Shown here one piece after another: positions 26,311 to 36,265 of a stretch of DNA of 64,000 bases. The DNA comes from Bacteroidota bacterium (lineage in GTDB: Bacteria > Bacteroidota > Bacteroidia > Flavobacteriales > Flavobacteriaceae): contig JAFDZC010000004.1 of the NCBI GenBank assembly GCA_018267095.1, positions 62,001-126,000 on the forward strand, given 5' to 3'. Made by a program: the position numbers and the translations under genes. Under the pieces are notes generated by a model. It was not told the origin of the DNA, searched no databases, and saw nothing but the letters and a program-made list of their open reading frames with translations. The first letter of the stretch is position 1. Each line of letters begins with the position of its first letter.

Positions 26311-26745
26311 TTAATATTTCAAAAAAGTTTCACCTTTTTTAAACCCAAGTGTTAATTCTTCAAGACTTGTTGTCTCTAACATGAAAATTAAATCTCTTTT
26401 CACAAACTTAAATTTTTCATGAACAGGGCAAGGGTGTTCTTCAGAACAATTACTCAATCCCAAACCACACCTTAAAAAAACAGAGTCTCCGTCTATTGCC
26501 ATTACTATATCTGAAAGTTTAATTCTTTTGAGATCATCTTTCAAAACCATAAATCCCCCTCCAACTCCTTTACTTGATTTAACAATATTATTTTTAACCA
26601 ACACCTGCAGAATTTTTGCCGTAAAAGCAACCGGAGAATCAATTTCATTGGCAATTTCTTTAAGCCCGACTTTACCATCACTACCGCAATGTGTAGCAAT
26701 AAAAATCGTTGCTCTAACTGCATATTCACAACTCTTTGAAAACAT
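26311..26745 (-). CDS. nsrR: Rrf2-family regulator, NsrR-like
   Basis: A 144-residue winged-helix Rrf2 protein. Recognition region: VKSSKGVGGGFMVLKDD. Three cysteines, Cys93-x6-Cys100-x5-Cys106 (RCGLGLSNCSEEHPC), match the [4Fe-4S]-binding pattern of NsrR, which is a repressor relieved by NO. It is divergent from norC-norB and separated by 172 nt, the expected place for a nor repressor. Start 26745 (MFSKSCEYAVRA) fits the family; an upstream start at 26760 adds only five residues. Confidence 0.85.
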   Translation of the reverse strand: MFSKSCEYAVRATIFIATHCGSDGKVGLKEIANEIDSPVAFTAKILQVLVKNNIVKSSKGVGGGFMVLKDDLKRIKLSDIVMAIDGDSVFLRCGLGLSNCSEEHPCPVHEKFKFVKRDLIFMLETTSLEELTLGFKKGETFLKY

Positions 26746-26809
26746 TTTTTTTTGAAGCAAAAATATAGAAATAGCTGTATTTAAGATGTATTTGTCTTTT
26801 ATTTAACAA

Positions 26810-26827
26810 TCATGATTTTTATCATGT
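26810..26827. promoter_or_regulatory. Crp/Fnr-type site upstream of norC
   Basis: TCATGATTTTTATCATGT contains TGA-N6-TCA in an extended palindrome (CATGAT-TTTT-ATCATG). On the plus strand GAAATTTG starts at 26848, 38 nt after the box start, ahead of norC at 26918. No CAAA is visible at the mirrored position toward the divergent nsrR, so activation is predicted only toward norC. Confidence 0.7.
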
Positions 26828-26917
26828 TTTATCACAGCAACCCTCCTGAAATTTGTTAAAAATTTATTAAGGACATTTTTATCCTTTATTAAAATTAATT
26901 AACTAAAACTAAAATCT

Positions 26918-27352
26918 ATGCTATCAAAATCACAAGCAAGGGCATTTTTTCTAGGGGGAACATTAGTAACATTTTTAGTCTTCATTGCGCTAACTATATA
27001 CTCGTTCATGCCAAAAAATGACCAAACCAACTATGGCAAAATTGATGCGCAAGTTGTAAGAGGCAAAGAAATTTGGGAATCCAACAATTGCATGGGTTGT
27101 CATACGATTCTTGGAGAAGGGGCCTATTATGCACCTGAATTAACAAAAGTAATTGACCGAAGAGGCGATGCTTATGTAAAAGCAGTACTCATGTCTAAAG
27201 AACCCTGGCAGCCCAGAGGACGTAAAATGGTTGCTTATGCAATGACCGATGAAGAGGCTGATGCTGTAATTGCATACTTTAAATGGATTGGAAAAATCGA
27301 TTTAAATGGATTTGACACGGTGGTTTCACCATTAGCAAAAGACAAACAATAA
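26918..27352 (+). CDS. norC: Nitric-oxide reductase subunit C
   Basis: NorC is the membrane-anchored cytochrome c that feeds electrons to NorB. The 144-residue protein has one N-terminal helix (residues ~10-30) and CMGCH (Cys58, Cys61, His62) in the family context EIWESNNCMGCHTILGEGAYYAPEL. It is the first gene of norC-norB-nirK and is preceded by the Crp/Fnr box and an NsrR-like gene. Confidence 0.95.
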   Translation: MLSKSQARAFFLGGTLVTFLVFIALTIYSFMPKNDQTNYGKIDAQVVRGKEIWESNNCMGCHTILGEGAYYAPELTKVIDRRGDAYVKAVLMSKEPWQPRGRKMVAYAMTDEEADAVIAYFKWIGKIDLNGFDTVVSPLAKDKQ

Positions 27353-27363
27353 AATCAACAAAG

Positions 27364-28704
27364 ATGAAATATAAATCACAAAAAATAGCTTATTGGTTTT
27401 TTGCCCTCTGTATGCTATTGTTTTCATTACAAATAGTATACGGCTTTATCATGGGCTTTGACAGAATTGGTTTGCAAGGTTTGCATGAGATCATTCCGTT
27501 TAATACTGCAAGAGCAGTTCACACCAACTTATTAGTAGTTTGGTTATTAACAGGATTTATGGGAGCAGCTTACTACATTATTCCTGAGGAGGCACAACGA
27601 GAATTGATAAATGTAAAATTAGCTTATTTGCAGCTTATTTCGCTCGCAGTTGTTGGAGTTATAGCCGTAATTGGTTTTCACCTAAACCACTGGGAAGGAA
27701 GAAAGTTTCTTGAAATACCCAGAGAATTAGACTTCTTGGTTGTAGTAAATGTATTACTGTTTCTAGGGTTAATTTTAGGTACTTTATTCAAAGGTAACCG
27801 CAAAACAACAACGGCATTAGTTTTATCTATGGGGTTGTTATTTGCGGCATTACTTTATTTACCCGGAATGATTTGGTTTGATAGCCAAGTAATGGATTCT
27901 TTTTTCCGTTGGTGGGTAGTTCATCTTTGGGTTGAAGGCGTTTGGGAATTGATTATGGGGGGCATTTTATCTTACCTACTGATAAAACTCACCGGTGTAG
28001 ATAGAGAAGTCATTGAAAAATGGCTCTATGTAATTATCGGTTTAACATTTCTGTCAGGCGTATTAGGAACCGGACACCATTATTATTACATCGGTGTAAA
28101 CAAAATATGGCTAATTGTAGGCGGAATATTCTCTGCTCTTGAACCTTTAGCATTCTTAGCAATGGCATTGTTTGCCGTAAATATGTACCGAAAAGGCGAG
28201 AAAAGTCACCCAAACAAAATTGCCTTATTTTGGACCATTGGCTCTGCAATAGTTTCTTTTATTGGTGCCGGCTTATTAGGTTTTGCCCATACAATACCGC
28301 AAACCAATTTATATACACACGGAACATTAGTTACCGCAATGCACGGACACTATGCTTTTTGGGGTGCCTATGCCATGATAGTACTGGCTATTATTAGTTA
28401 TGCTTTACCAAACTTAACAGGTAGAAAACGTTACAACAGCACACAAGGAAACATTGCCTTTTGGCTTTCAAATATTGGAATCTTAGGAATGACCGTAGCA
28501 TTTGGAGTAGCTGGTGTGGCGCAAGTATATATGGAGCGTAAACTAAAAATGGAGTTTATGGAAGTTCAAAACGAAATTGCCATTCACTTTGTGGTGTTAC
28601 TTATCTGCGCAACCATGTTTACGGTCGGAATCAGTCTTTTTGTCTATGATTTTATAAAATACGGAAAACCAACAGACGAAGCTTTAGAAATTGAAAATAA
28701 TTAA
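27364..28704 (+). CDS. norB: Nitric-oxide reductase subunit B
   Basis: NorB reduces NO to N2O in the cytoplasmic membrane. The 446-residue, ~12-helix protein has all expected ligands: His53 (haem b), His187 with Glu191 in VVHLWVEG, His238 and His239 in [10 protein letters not shown] (FeB), and His327/His329 in [11 protein letters not shown] (haem b3 and b). The length matches cytochrome-c-dependent NorB. It lies 11 nt after norC and 4 nt before nirK. Confidence 0.96.
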   Translation: MKYKSQKIAYWFFALCMLLFSLQIVYGFIMGFDRIGLQGLHEIIPFNTARAVHTNLLVVWLLTGFMGAAYYIIPEEAQRELINVKLAYLQLISLAVVGVIAVIGFHLNHWEGRKFLEIPRELDFLVVVNVLLFLGLILGTLFKGNRKTTTALVLSMGLLFAALLYLPGMIWFDSQVMDSFFRWWVVHLWVEGVWELIMGGILSYLLIKLTGVDREVIEKWLYVIIGLTFLSGVLGTGHHYYYIGVNKIWLIVGGIFSALEPLAFLAMALFAVNMYRKGEKSHPNKIALFWTIGSAIVSFIGAGLLGFAHTIPQTNLYTHGTLVTAMHGHYAFWGAYAMIVLAIISYALPNLTGRKRYNSTQGNIAFWLSNIGILGMTVAFGVAGVAQVYMERKLKMEFMEVQNEIAIHFVVLLICATMFTVGISLFVYDFIKYGKPTDEALEIENN

Positions 28705-28708
28705 TCAG

Positions 28709-30142
28709 ATGAAAAAAATATTTTTCGCAATCATTACAATAGCATCCATTGTAGGTTGCAAACAAAGTGACGAATACAAAAAAGTTGATGCCACTCAAAT
28801 AAAAGTTGAGGGCCAAGCAATGAAAGCAGAATTAACCGCTCCCCCATTCGTGCCAAAACCTGTAGGAAACAGACCCGCTAAAAAGCTAATTGTCAATTTA
28901 GAAATCATTGAAAAAGAAGGCGAAATGGCCGATGGTGTCAAATATGTATATTGGACATTTGGAGGGTCGGTTCCCGGAAGTTTCATTCGAACCAGAATTG
29001 GTGATGAAGTAGAGTTTCACTTAAAAAATCATCCTGATAATAAGTTACCGCATAATATTGACTTACATGCGGTAACTGGCCCTGGCGGGGGAGCAAAATC
29101 ATCATTTGTTGCTCCCGGGCATGAAGTAACTTTTTCTTTTAAAGTTTTAAACCAAGGTCTCTTCGTCTATCATTGTGCAACTGCTCCAGTCGGAATGCAT
29201 ATTGCCAACGGAATGTATGGCTTGATTTTGGTTGAACCCGAAGGCGGCTTACCACCAGTTGATAAAGAATACTATGTAATGCAAGGTGATTTTTACACCA
29301 AAGGAGCCAATGGCGAAAAAGGATTACAACCTTTTGATATGACAAAAGCCATTAAAGAAGAACCAGATTACGTTGTATTTAATGGAAAAGCAGGTTCTTT
29401 AACCGGTGATAACGCGCTTACTGCAAAAGTAGGTGAAACAATACGCTTATTTGTGGGTAATGGTGGCCCCAATCTGGTTTCTTCTTTCCATGTTATCGGT
29501 GAAATCTTTGACAATGTACATGTCGAAGGAGGAACTCTAGTAAATCACGATGTACAAACAACTCTTGTACCTGCCGGTGGAGCAGCAATTGTTGACTTCA
29601 AAGTAGAAGCTCCGGGCACGTTAATTCTTGTTGATCACTCTATTTTCAGAACGTTTAATAAAGGTAGTTTGGGAATGATAAATGTATCTGGAGATGAAAA
29701 CAAAACGATATATTCAGGACCACAATCAGATCAAGTATACCATCCAGAAGGCGGAACAATCCAAACAATGCCCGATATTGGAGGAACTAAGCCATCAAAA
29801 GCAGTAACACTTCCCGAACGAATCGCCGATGGAAAATCAATATATTCCAGAACCTGTTTTGCTTGTCATCAACCCACTGGTGAAGGTTTGCCTAATACAT
29901 TTCCTCCGTTGGCTAAATCAGATTTCTTAAATGCCAATCCTGATAAAGCAATTGAATTTATTCTTAAAGGAAAAACAGGTGAAATTGTTGTAAACGGAAA
30001 AAAATACAACAGTGTTATGACAGCGCAAACGCTCACTGATGAAGAAGTTGCCAATGTGTTAACCTATGTTTACAGCACATGGGGCAATTCAAAAAAAGAA
30101 ATTACACCGGCTATGGTTAAAGCCGTTAGAAGCAAAAAGTAA
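28709..30142 (+). CDS. nirK: Copper nitrite reductase with fused C-terminal cytochrome c
   Basis: NirK reduces nitrite to NO in the periplasm. The 477-residue lipoprotein (SIVGC, Cys17) has two cupredoxin domains. Type 1 copper ligands are His115, Cys156, His164 and Met169. Type 2 ligands are His120 and His155, plus the histidine in VDHSIF; Asp118 is the catalytic acid. A cytochrome c domain follows, with CFACH (Cys383, Cys386, His387), which probably donates electrons internally. Start 28709 gives the lipoprotein signal. It follows norB by 4 nt, so NO production and NO removal are co-expressed. Confidence 0.95.
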   Translation: MKKIFFAIITIASIVGCKQSDEYKKVDATQIKVEGQAMKAELTAPPFVPKPVGNRPAKKLIVNLEIIEKEGEMADGVKYVYWTFGGSVPGSFIRTRIGDEVEFHLKNHPDNKLPHNIDLHAVTGPGGGAKSSFVAPGHEVTFSFKVLNQGLFVYHCATAPVGMHIANGMYGLILVEPEGGLPPVDKEYYVMQGDFYTKGANGEKGLQPFDMTKAIKEEPDYVVFNGKAGSLTGDNALTAKVGETIRLFVGNGGPNLVSSFHVIGEIFDNVHVEGGTLVNHDVQTTLVPAGGAAIVDFKVEAPGTLILVDHSIFRTFNKGSLGMINVSGDENKTIYSGPQSDQVYHPEGGTIQTMPDIGGTKPSKAVTLPERIADGKSIYSRTCFACHQPTGEGLPNTFPPLAKSDFLNANPDKAIEFILKGKTGEIVVNGKKYNSVMTAQTLTDEEVANVLTYVYSTWGNSKKEITPAMVKAVRSKK

Positions 30143-30154
30143 ATTATTAATTCC

Positions 30155-31003
30155 ATGAAAAGTTTATATTTTCTGCTTGTCGTCATTGCATTTATTTCTT
30201 GCACTAAAGATCAAGAAACCAATACAAAAGAAAATATAAATTCTCCATCAGTTTCTACTCCTAATGACATTCCGTTCGGAGTAGAAACGCCGATGGCTTT
30301 CGTAAAAGGAGGAAAATATGTCCCGCTTTACGGCGGAAAAAATAAAGTAGTGCAAGTAAACAACCTGCTGATGGATGTTTATCCTGTTTCAAACGAAAAC
30401 TTTTTAGCTTTTGTAAAACAGAATAACAGATGGAGAAAATCGCAAATAAAAAAACTTTTTGCCGACGACAATTACCTGAACAATTGGAAAAATGATACCC
30501 TTTTGCCTTCGACCTCAAAACCAAATAGCCCTGTTACCAATGTATCTTGGTATGCTGCCAATGCTTATTGCACTTGTCAAGGCAAGAGATTAGCCACAGT
30601 AGATGAATGGGAATTCGTGGCAATGGCCAATGAAAATAACGCTGATGCAAGAAAAATAAAAGCATACAATCAATACATTTTAGACTGGTACGAAAAACCA
30701 AAAACATTTGAAAACCAAATCGGAAAAACCTTCAAAAACTATTACGGAGTATATGATTTACACGGATTGGTTTGGGAATGGACCTCTGATTTCAATTCGA
30801 TATTATTAACTGGCGAATCACGAAGCGATGTAACTACCGACAAAAATTTATTCTGTGGAAGTAGTTCTCTAAATGCTTCCGATTTGATGAATTATGCTGC
30901 CTTTATCAGATATGCTTTTCGAGGAAGTGTAAAAGCAAATTATGCGGTAAAAAACTTAGGTTTTAGATGTGTAAAAGACACTTTAAATGCAAAGAAACCA
31001 TGA
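30155..31003 (+). CDS. nirV: NirV-like lipoprotein with formylglycine-generating-enzyme fold
   Basis: A 282-residue lipoprotein (AFISC, Cys12). An FGE/SUMF1-type domain is visible in TPMAFVKGGKYVPL, NVSWYAANAYCTCQGKRLATVDEWE, GLVWEWTSDF and the C-terminal NLGFRCVKD. Genes of this family lie next to nirK in several denitrifiers (nirV) without a proven reaction. It sits 12 nt after nirK and overlaps the SCO gene by 4 nt. A role in maturation of NirK is inferred from context only. Confidence 0.8.
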   Translation: MKSLYFLLVVIAFISCTKDQETNTKENINSPSVSTPNDIPFGVETPMAFVKGGKYVPLYGGKNKVVQVNNLLMDVYPVSNENFLAFVKQNNRWRKSQIKKLFADDNYLNNWKNDTLLPSTSKPNSPVTNVSWYAANAYCTCQGKRLATVDEWEFVAMANENNADARKIKAYNQYILDWYEKPKTFENQIGKTFKNYYGVYDLHGLVWEWTSDFNSILLTGESRSDVTTDKNLFCGSSSLNASDLMNYAAFIRYAFRGSVKANYAVKNLGFRCVKDTLNAKKP

Positions 31004-31575
31004 AAAAAATAGTACTTCTTTTTATAGCTCTATCAATTTTTAGCTGTAAAAAAAACACCGAGACAACAAATAAATCTATTTCGGACGAATCCATTTTTAA
31101 TTTAACCAGCAAATGGAAAACTCAAGATAATAAAACCCTTGAAATAAAAGATTTCAAAGGAAAAGTTACTGTCGTGGTCATGATATACACCAGTTGTAAG
31201 GCTGCTTGTCCAAGATTGGTTGCCGATATGCGAGATATAGAGTCAAAAATGCCAAAAGACAAACTTTCCGAAATAAATTTTGTTTTGGTAAGCATAGACC
31301 CCGAAGTAGATACTCCAGAGCGACTGAAAACTTTTGCTAAAGCCAACTTTATGGATGCTCCGCATTGGACTTTTCTTCAAGGAAATAAAACCACCGTTCA
31401 AGAATTTGCAAATGTCCTGGCTGTAAAGTATAAACAAATAGCACCTATGGATTTTTCTCACTCAAATATCATCAGTGTTTTTGACAGAGAAGGTATACTC
31501 ATTCATCAACAAGAAGGATTAGGAGTAAATAATAAAGAAACAGTAAACAAAATTATTGAAACCGTTAATAAATAA
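31000..31575 (+). CDS. SCO1/SenC-type copper chaperone lipoprotein
   Basis: A 191-residue lipoprotein (IFSC, Cys16) with a thioredoxin-like SCO domain. The copper site is C-K-A-A-C-P (Cys66, Cys70) and His154 in DFSHSNI. SCO proteins deliver copper or reduce cysteines at copper centres; here the client is probably NirK. The start overlaps the nirV stop (ATGA). The longer frame from 30967 is rejected because it has no signal. Confidence 0.9.
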   Translation: MKKIVLLFIALSIFSCKKNTETTNKSISDESIFNLTSKWKTQDNKTLEIKDFKGKVTVVVMIYTSCKAACPRLVADMRDIESKMPKDKLSEINFVLVSIDPEVDTPERLKTFAKANFMDAPHWTFLQGNKTTVQEFANVLAVKYKQIAPMDFSHSNIISVFDREGILIHQQEGLGVNNKETVNKIIETVNK

Positions 31576-31579
31576 CGAA

Positions 31580-32836
31580 ATGAAAAAGTACCTTATATTA
31601 ATTGCTTTATCACTAGGATTAGCTGCTAAAGCTCAACAGTTTGAAATAAATACTGACCTGCGTGCCAGATTCGAAAACAGAAATGGATACGGAACTTTAA
31701 AGCCCGACACCGAAAAAGCAGCTTCATTTATTTCACAAAGAACCAGAATACTATTTGACTATTCCTTCAAAAATATCAAGCTACGCGTATCTCCACAAAA
31801 TGTCAAAACATGGGGAGATGTCATCACTACTTCAAAAACAGATGCCAACAATGCTTTTCACGAAGCATATGGCGAAATAAAAATGAATGAGAAATTTTCT
31901 TTCAAATTAGGACGTCAAGAAATTAACTACGATGATGCAAGAATTTTTGGAAATGTAGATTGGACCATGCAAGGAAGAAGTCATGATGCCTTTATATTAA
32001 AATTCAATCCAAACGTCAAAAATCAATTGCACCTCGGACTTGCACTAAATGCAAACAAAGAAACTAATTTTTATGAAAATTATACGGTTGCCCAATACAA
32101 ATCATTTCAGTATTTATGGTATCACACCGATTTTAAAAAAATAAACTTAAGCGTTTTAGCATTAAACAACGGAATGCCTTATTTGGACGGATCCGAAGAA
32201 AAAATAGATTACAGTCAAACACTAGGTTCCAGGTTAGTCTTTAAAAATGAAAGTTGGAATATTGATGGTGCAGCGTATTTACAAACCGGAAAATTGGCTG
32301 ATAATACAGTTAATGCAAATTATTTATCTGCAAATGTTGGATACAAATTTTCAACAAATTTCAATACAACTTTAGGTTTTGAAAGACTCTCTGGCAAAGA
32401 TCAAAATGACACTTCGCCTAATGTAAAATCATTTAACCCGCTATACGGAACCAATCATAAATTTAATGGTTACATGGATTATTTTTATGTTGGAAATCAC
32501 ATTAACTCGGTTGGGTTAAATGATGTTTATGTAACATTTGGGTATGAAAAAAACAAACTTTCTGCTAAACTGACACCGCATTATTTTGCTTCAGCCGCTG
32601 CAATTTATAAAGCTTCCGAAAAACAAGACAATTATCTAGGAACCGAATTAGACTTTACTGTAGCTTACAAAATGTACGATTATGTAACTATTGATGCAGG
32701 GTTTTCGCAGATGTTTGCCTCAACATCAATGGAAGTTTTAAAAACTGGAAACAAAAATGCAGGCAATAATTGGGCTTTCTTATCTGTAAAAATAAACCCA
32801 AATCTGTTTGCTTATAAAGCTGAATTAAAACCATAA
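31580..32836 (+). CDS. Outer-membrane porin, alginate-export (AlgE-like) family
   Basis: A 418-residue protein with signal peptide (LGLAAKAQQ) and a beta-barrel of alternating strands throughout. FEINTDLRARFENR at the N-terminus and KLGRQEINYDDARIFGNVDW are typical of the alginate_exp barrel family. Members are common near nitrogen-oxide genes in Bacteroidetes. A function as a channel for nitrite or other small anions is inference. It lies between the SCO gene and norQ with short gaps on both sides. Confidence 0.8.
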   Translation: MKKYLILIALSLGLAAKAQQFEINTDLRARFENRNGYGTLKPDTEKAASFISQRTRILFDYSFKNIKLRVSPQNVKTWGDVITTSKTDANNAFHEAYGEIKMNEKFSFKLGRQEINYDDARIFGNVDWTMQGRSHDAFILKFNPNVKNQLHLGLALNANKETNFYENYTVAQYKSFQYLWYHTDFKKINLSVLALNNGMPYLDGSEEKIDYSQTLGSRLVFKNESWNIDGAAYLQTGKLADNTVNANYLSANVGYKFSTNFNTTLGFERLSGKDQNDTSPNVKSFNPLYGTNHKFNGYMDYFYVGNHINSVGLNDVYVTFGYEKNKLSAKLTPHYFASAAAIYKASEKQDNYLGTELDFTVAYKMYDYVTIDAGFSQMFASTSMEVLKTGNKNAGNNWAFLSVKINPNLFAYKAELKP

Positions 32837-32848
32837 TCATCCATTAAA

Positions 32849-33628
32849 ATGAAGTCAAACATTCCTTATTATTATTCCATAGGGAAAGAAGAAGAAATTT
32901 TTTCTCATGCTTATTCCAATAAAATTCCGTTGCTCTTAAAAGGGCCAACTGGTTCAGGAAAATCGCGTTTCATAGAATATATGGCTTCAAAACTTGAGAA
33001 AAAGTTAATCACAATCGCTTGCCACGAAGAAACTTCATCAACTGATTTAATTGGCAGATACATTATCAAAGGTGCCGAAACTATTTGGGTTGACGGCCCC
33101 TTGACCACAGCAGTAAAAGACGGAGCAATTATTTATCTAGATGAAATTGCCGAAGCACGCCCAGATGTTATTGTAGCCATACACTCACTGACAGATCACC
33201 GAAGAGAACTTTTTATAGATAAACTGGGAATTACTGTAAAAGCCCACGCAGATTTTATGTTGGTGGCTTCGTTCAATCCAGGTTATCAGCGCGGATTTAA
33301 AGAATTAAAACCCTCTACAAAACAACGTTTTTCAGCGCTGTCATTTAATTATCCGGAATCTAAACAAGAAATAGAGATCCTTGTTAACGAAACCCAAATT
33401 GATACTGAAAATGCAAAAAAAATAGTCGCTATAGGCTCTAAAATAAGAAACCTAACCGAACTTGGATTAACCGAAACCGTTTCAACACGTCTTTTAGTAA
33501 ATGCAGCAACATTAATTAAAAGTGGTTTACCCAAAAGGCTTTCAACCCATATTGCAATGGTAGAACCATTAACCGACGATTTGCAAACCGTTCAATCATT
33601 GAAAGATTTATGCGATTTGATGATATAA
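32849..33628 (+). CDS. norQ: NorQ, MoxR-type AAA+ ATPase for NO-reductase assembly
   Basis: A 259-residue AAA_5 ATPase. Walker A is GPTGSGKS (residues 32-39) and Walker B is IIYLDEIAE (Asp98, Glu99). NorQ works with NorD to insert the non-haem iron FeB into NorB. It lies 12 nt after the porin gene and 7 nt before norD, as expected for a NorQD pair. It may also serve the second NorCB-like complex. Confidence 0.92.
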   Translation: MKSNIPYYYSIGKEEEIFSHAYSNKIPLLLKGPTGSGKSRFIEYMASKLEKKLITIACHEETSSTDLIGRYIIKGAETIWVDGPLTTAVKDGAIIYLDEIAEARPDVIVAIHSLTDHRRELFIDKLGITVKAHADFMLVASFNPGYQRGFKELKPSTKQRFSALSFNYPESKQEIEILVNETQIDTENAKKIVAIGSKIRNLTELGLTETVSTRLLVNAATLIKSGLPKRLSTHIAMVEPLTDDLQTVQSLKDLCDLMI

Positions 33629-33635
33629 AATAAAA

Positions 33636-35375
33636 ATGGATTTAGACGAACTCCTCTTCGGTAAAGTTTCAAAATATTTCAAGCAAAGAAAAAAAGAACA
33701 AATTCTTTCAGATCACAATGCTGTTTTTCTGAAAGATATAAAACCACGCTTAACCCTTTTAGCCAGAGCCATTTCAGGAAACCCCATTGAAATTTATCCC
33801 GCCGAAAGAGAAGGTGGCTATAAAAACAATAACTTTTTTCTCCCTATTTTTTTCAATGAATTTTCGTCCAAAGAGGCCAACTTAGAGTTTTACTTTTTTA
33901 GAATATTATTTCTAAGCATTCAAGCTGGACTAAAGATAAATCAGAGTGAAAACGAAATTTTCTCAGAACAAAAAAAGGAACAGGTTTTAAATTCATTGTT
34001 TAAAAAATACCCCAATTCAAAAGTCATTTATCAAAACCTGAAAACCCATTTTGAAGCTAAAACTACTTCAAAAAGCGCCCCTGATTATTCTTGGATTTAT
34101 GGAAAATTGATGCAAAATGAGCATGAAGAAAATACCGAGAACATATTGGAGAATTTTTCAGATATAGTCAAAAAATCCACCACAACTCAAATCACCACTA
34201 CACTCAACACCAAAGCTGTTGAAGAAATTGTAACACTCGAAATCGACAAAAAACAACAAGAAGATTATGTATTACTCCACAGTTTTGAAAAAGTAGAAAC
34301 TGCCGAAGAATTCAACGGAAATTGGCGAGATTTTGATGGTTCTGACGATTTAGAAAAACACGAAAACGCAATTGAAGATCTTAATATGAAATTCACTGTT
34401 CGTGTTGACGACACAGCTCATTCGGTATATCAAGCCGATTTTACTGAGAACACCTCTATCTCTGAAAGCGCTCAAATCGATTCCAACGGCTTTCATCTTA
34501 CCTATGACGAATGGGATTTCGAAAAAAGAAAATACAAAGAACATTTCTGTAAGCTGTATCCGAAAATCCAATTAAAAACAAACTCAAGTTATTATCAAAG
34601 CACAATCTTAAAAAACAATTCAACACTTTTCAATTTAAGAAAGATTTTGGCCAGTTTGAACAATAAAATGCAACAGCAAAAACGCCAAAACCATGGAGAA
34701 GAATTTGATATTGATGCCATTACAGATTTATATGCAGATGTTCATTCAAAAAAAACACCTTCTGATAAAATTTATCTTTCAAACCGGAAAAAAGAAAAAG
34801 ATTTATCCATTTTATTACTCTTAGACATTAGCTTATCAAGTGATAGCTATGCCGCCGGAAATAGGGTAATTGATGTAGAGAAACAAGTTTCCATTTTGTT
34901 TGGTGAAATTTTAAATGAATTCAACATCGATTTTTCTATTGACAGTTTTTATTCCAAAACACGAAATTTTTCAACCTATTTAACAATAAAAGATTTTGAT
35001 GAAAATTGGGCGATAGCCAAAAACAAAGTGGGTGCCATAGAACCATCCGGTTATACGAGAATTGGCACTGCATTGCGACACGCAGGGGCAAGACTAGATA
35101 CCCGAAAAACCAAAAGCAAATGGATTATTCTTGTTTCTGACGGAAAACCAAACGATTATGATAAATATGAAGGCAAGTATGGTATAAACGATGTAAAACA
35201 AGCCTTGCGCGAGTTAAATCAAAGAAATATCCATTCTTATGCTTTAGCCATTGAGGCACAAGCCAAATATTATTTGCCTCAAATGTTTGGACAAAATCAT
35301 TATCAAATTCTCACAACACCTACTGAATTACTACAATCAATGATAAAACTGTATGAAAAAATAAAACAAAACTAA
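33636..35375 (+). CDS. norD: NorD, VWA-domain partner of NorQ
   Basis: A 579-residue protein with a C-terminal von Willebrand A domain. The MIDAS motif D-I-S-L-S starts at Asp397, with later TRIGTALRHAGARL and ILVSDGKPNDYD. The N-terminal ~350 residues are charged and variable, as usual for NorD. It binds NorQ and the reductase to drive FeB insertion. It is 7 nt after norQ and 8 nt before norE. Confidence 0.92.
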   Translation: MDLDELLFGKVSKYFKQRKKEQILSDHNAVFLKDIKPRLTLLARAISGNPIEIYPAEREGGYKNNNFFLPIFFNEFSSKEANLEFYFFRILFLSIQAGLKINQSENEIFSEQKKEQVLNSLFKKYPNSKVIYQNLKTHFEAKTTSKSAPDYSWIYGKLMQNEHEENTENILENFSDIVKKSTTTQITTTLNTKAVEEIVTLEIDKKQQEDYVLLHSFEKVETAEEFNGNWRDFDGSDDLEKHENAIEDLNMKFTVRVDDTAHSVYQADFTENTSISESAQIDSNGFHLTYDEWDFEKRKYKEHFCKLYPKIQLKTNSSYYQSTILKNNSTLFNLRKILASLNNKMQQQKRQNHGEEFDIDAITDLYADVHSKKTPSDKIYLSNRKKEKDLSILLLLDISLSSDSYAAGNRVIDVEKQVSILFGEILNEFNIDFSIDSFYSKTRNFSTYLTIKDFDENWAIAKNKVGAIEPSGYTRIGTALRHAGARLDTRKTKSKWIILVSDGKPNDYDKYEGKYGINDVKQALRELNQRNIHSYALAIEAQAKYYLPQMFGQNHYQILTTPTELLQSMIKLYEKIKQN

Positions 35376-35383
35376 AGGCTAAA

Positions 35384-35959
35384 ATGGAAACAAATACTTT
35401 AGAAATAAATCATAAAAATCTCTATTATCCTCCCGGTGGGATTTTACTTTGGATCATTATTTTTCTAGAGTTAATAACCTTTGGTGTAGCTCTAATTGCC
35501 TTAGTTTTTAGCGCACAAAGCAATCCGCAACTTTTTCATGAATCAAGTGGACATCTCAACAAAACTATAGGTACATTCAACACTATAATTTTACTAGCCA
35601 GTGGCTTTATTGTATCTAATGCAGTTCATAATTTCAAAGAAAAGAATTTTAAAAAAGCATCCTTTCAATTTAGAATGACTATTCTTGGAGGTTTATTTTT
35701 CATTTTACTAAAAAGTATTGAATACAGTATAAAAATAAAATCAGACATTGTATTAGATACTAATGCATTTTTTACCTTTTATTGGCTCTTAACTGGTTTT
35801 CATCTAATTCATGTAGTTATTGGATTAATAATCTTATACATAATCAACAGAAATTTAAAAACTAAAACTATTGAAGACATCGAAGCTTCAGCCGCATTTT
35901 GGCATATGTGCGATTTGATTTGGTTACTTCTTTTTCCAGTTTTATATTTAATATTATAG
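35384..35959 (+). CDS. norE: NorE-like cytochrome c oxidase subunit III family protein
   Basis: A 191-residue membrane protein with five hydrophobic segments. It belongs to the cytochrome oxidase subunit III family (GGILLWIIIFLELITFGVAL, HLIHVVIGLIILY, and the C-terminal AAFWHMCDLIWLLLFPVLYL). NorE improves NO-reductase activity in other denitrifiers. It is followed after 2 nt by a NorF-like protein. Confidence 0.88.
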   Translation: METNTLEINHKNLYYPPGGILLWIIIFLELITFGVALIALVFSAQSNPQLFHESSGHLNKTIGTFNTIILLASGFIVSNAVHNFKEKNFKKASFQFRMTILGGLFFILLKSIEYSIKIKSDIVLDTNAFFTFYWLLTGFHLIHVVIGLIILYIINRNLKTKTIEDIEASAAFWHMCDLIWLLLFPVLYLIL

Positions 35960-35961
35960 AT

Positions 35962-36201
35962 ATGCAAAAAAGCTTGGTTTACACTTTCATACTATTGTTA
36001 TTATTGACATTGGCAACGCTCTTAGCATCCAATCTCTCAGGAGTATATTTCGCAAAAAAGTGTATCATACTAGTTTTGTTCTCTGTTAAGTTCATATTAG
36101 TTTCCTTTCAGTTCATGGAACTTAAAAAAGCCCATTTTTTTTGGAAAATTTCTTCAATAACTATCTTAATTATCCTCAATTTAATCATCCTTATCTCATA
36201 A
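35962..36201 (+). CDS. norF: NorF-like small membrane protein (oxidase subunit IV type)
   Basis: A 79-residue protein with three hydrophobic segments. The sequence SVKFILVSFQFMELKKAHFFW is characteristic of the prokaryotic oxidase subunit IV/NorF family. Start ATG 35962 lies just after the norE stop; the frame extending to 35899 lies inside norE and is rejected. It is the last nor gene before osmC. Confidence 0.8.
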   Translation: MQKSLVYTFILLLLLTLATLLASNLSGVYFAKKCIILVLFSVKFILVSFQFMELKKAHFFWKISSITILIILNLIILIS

Positions 36202-36265
36202 AATCAAGACTCATAGCAATTCAAAAATTTAGAACAATTAAAAGTAATCTCATAATCAATTAAAA

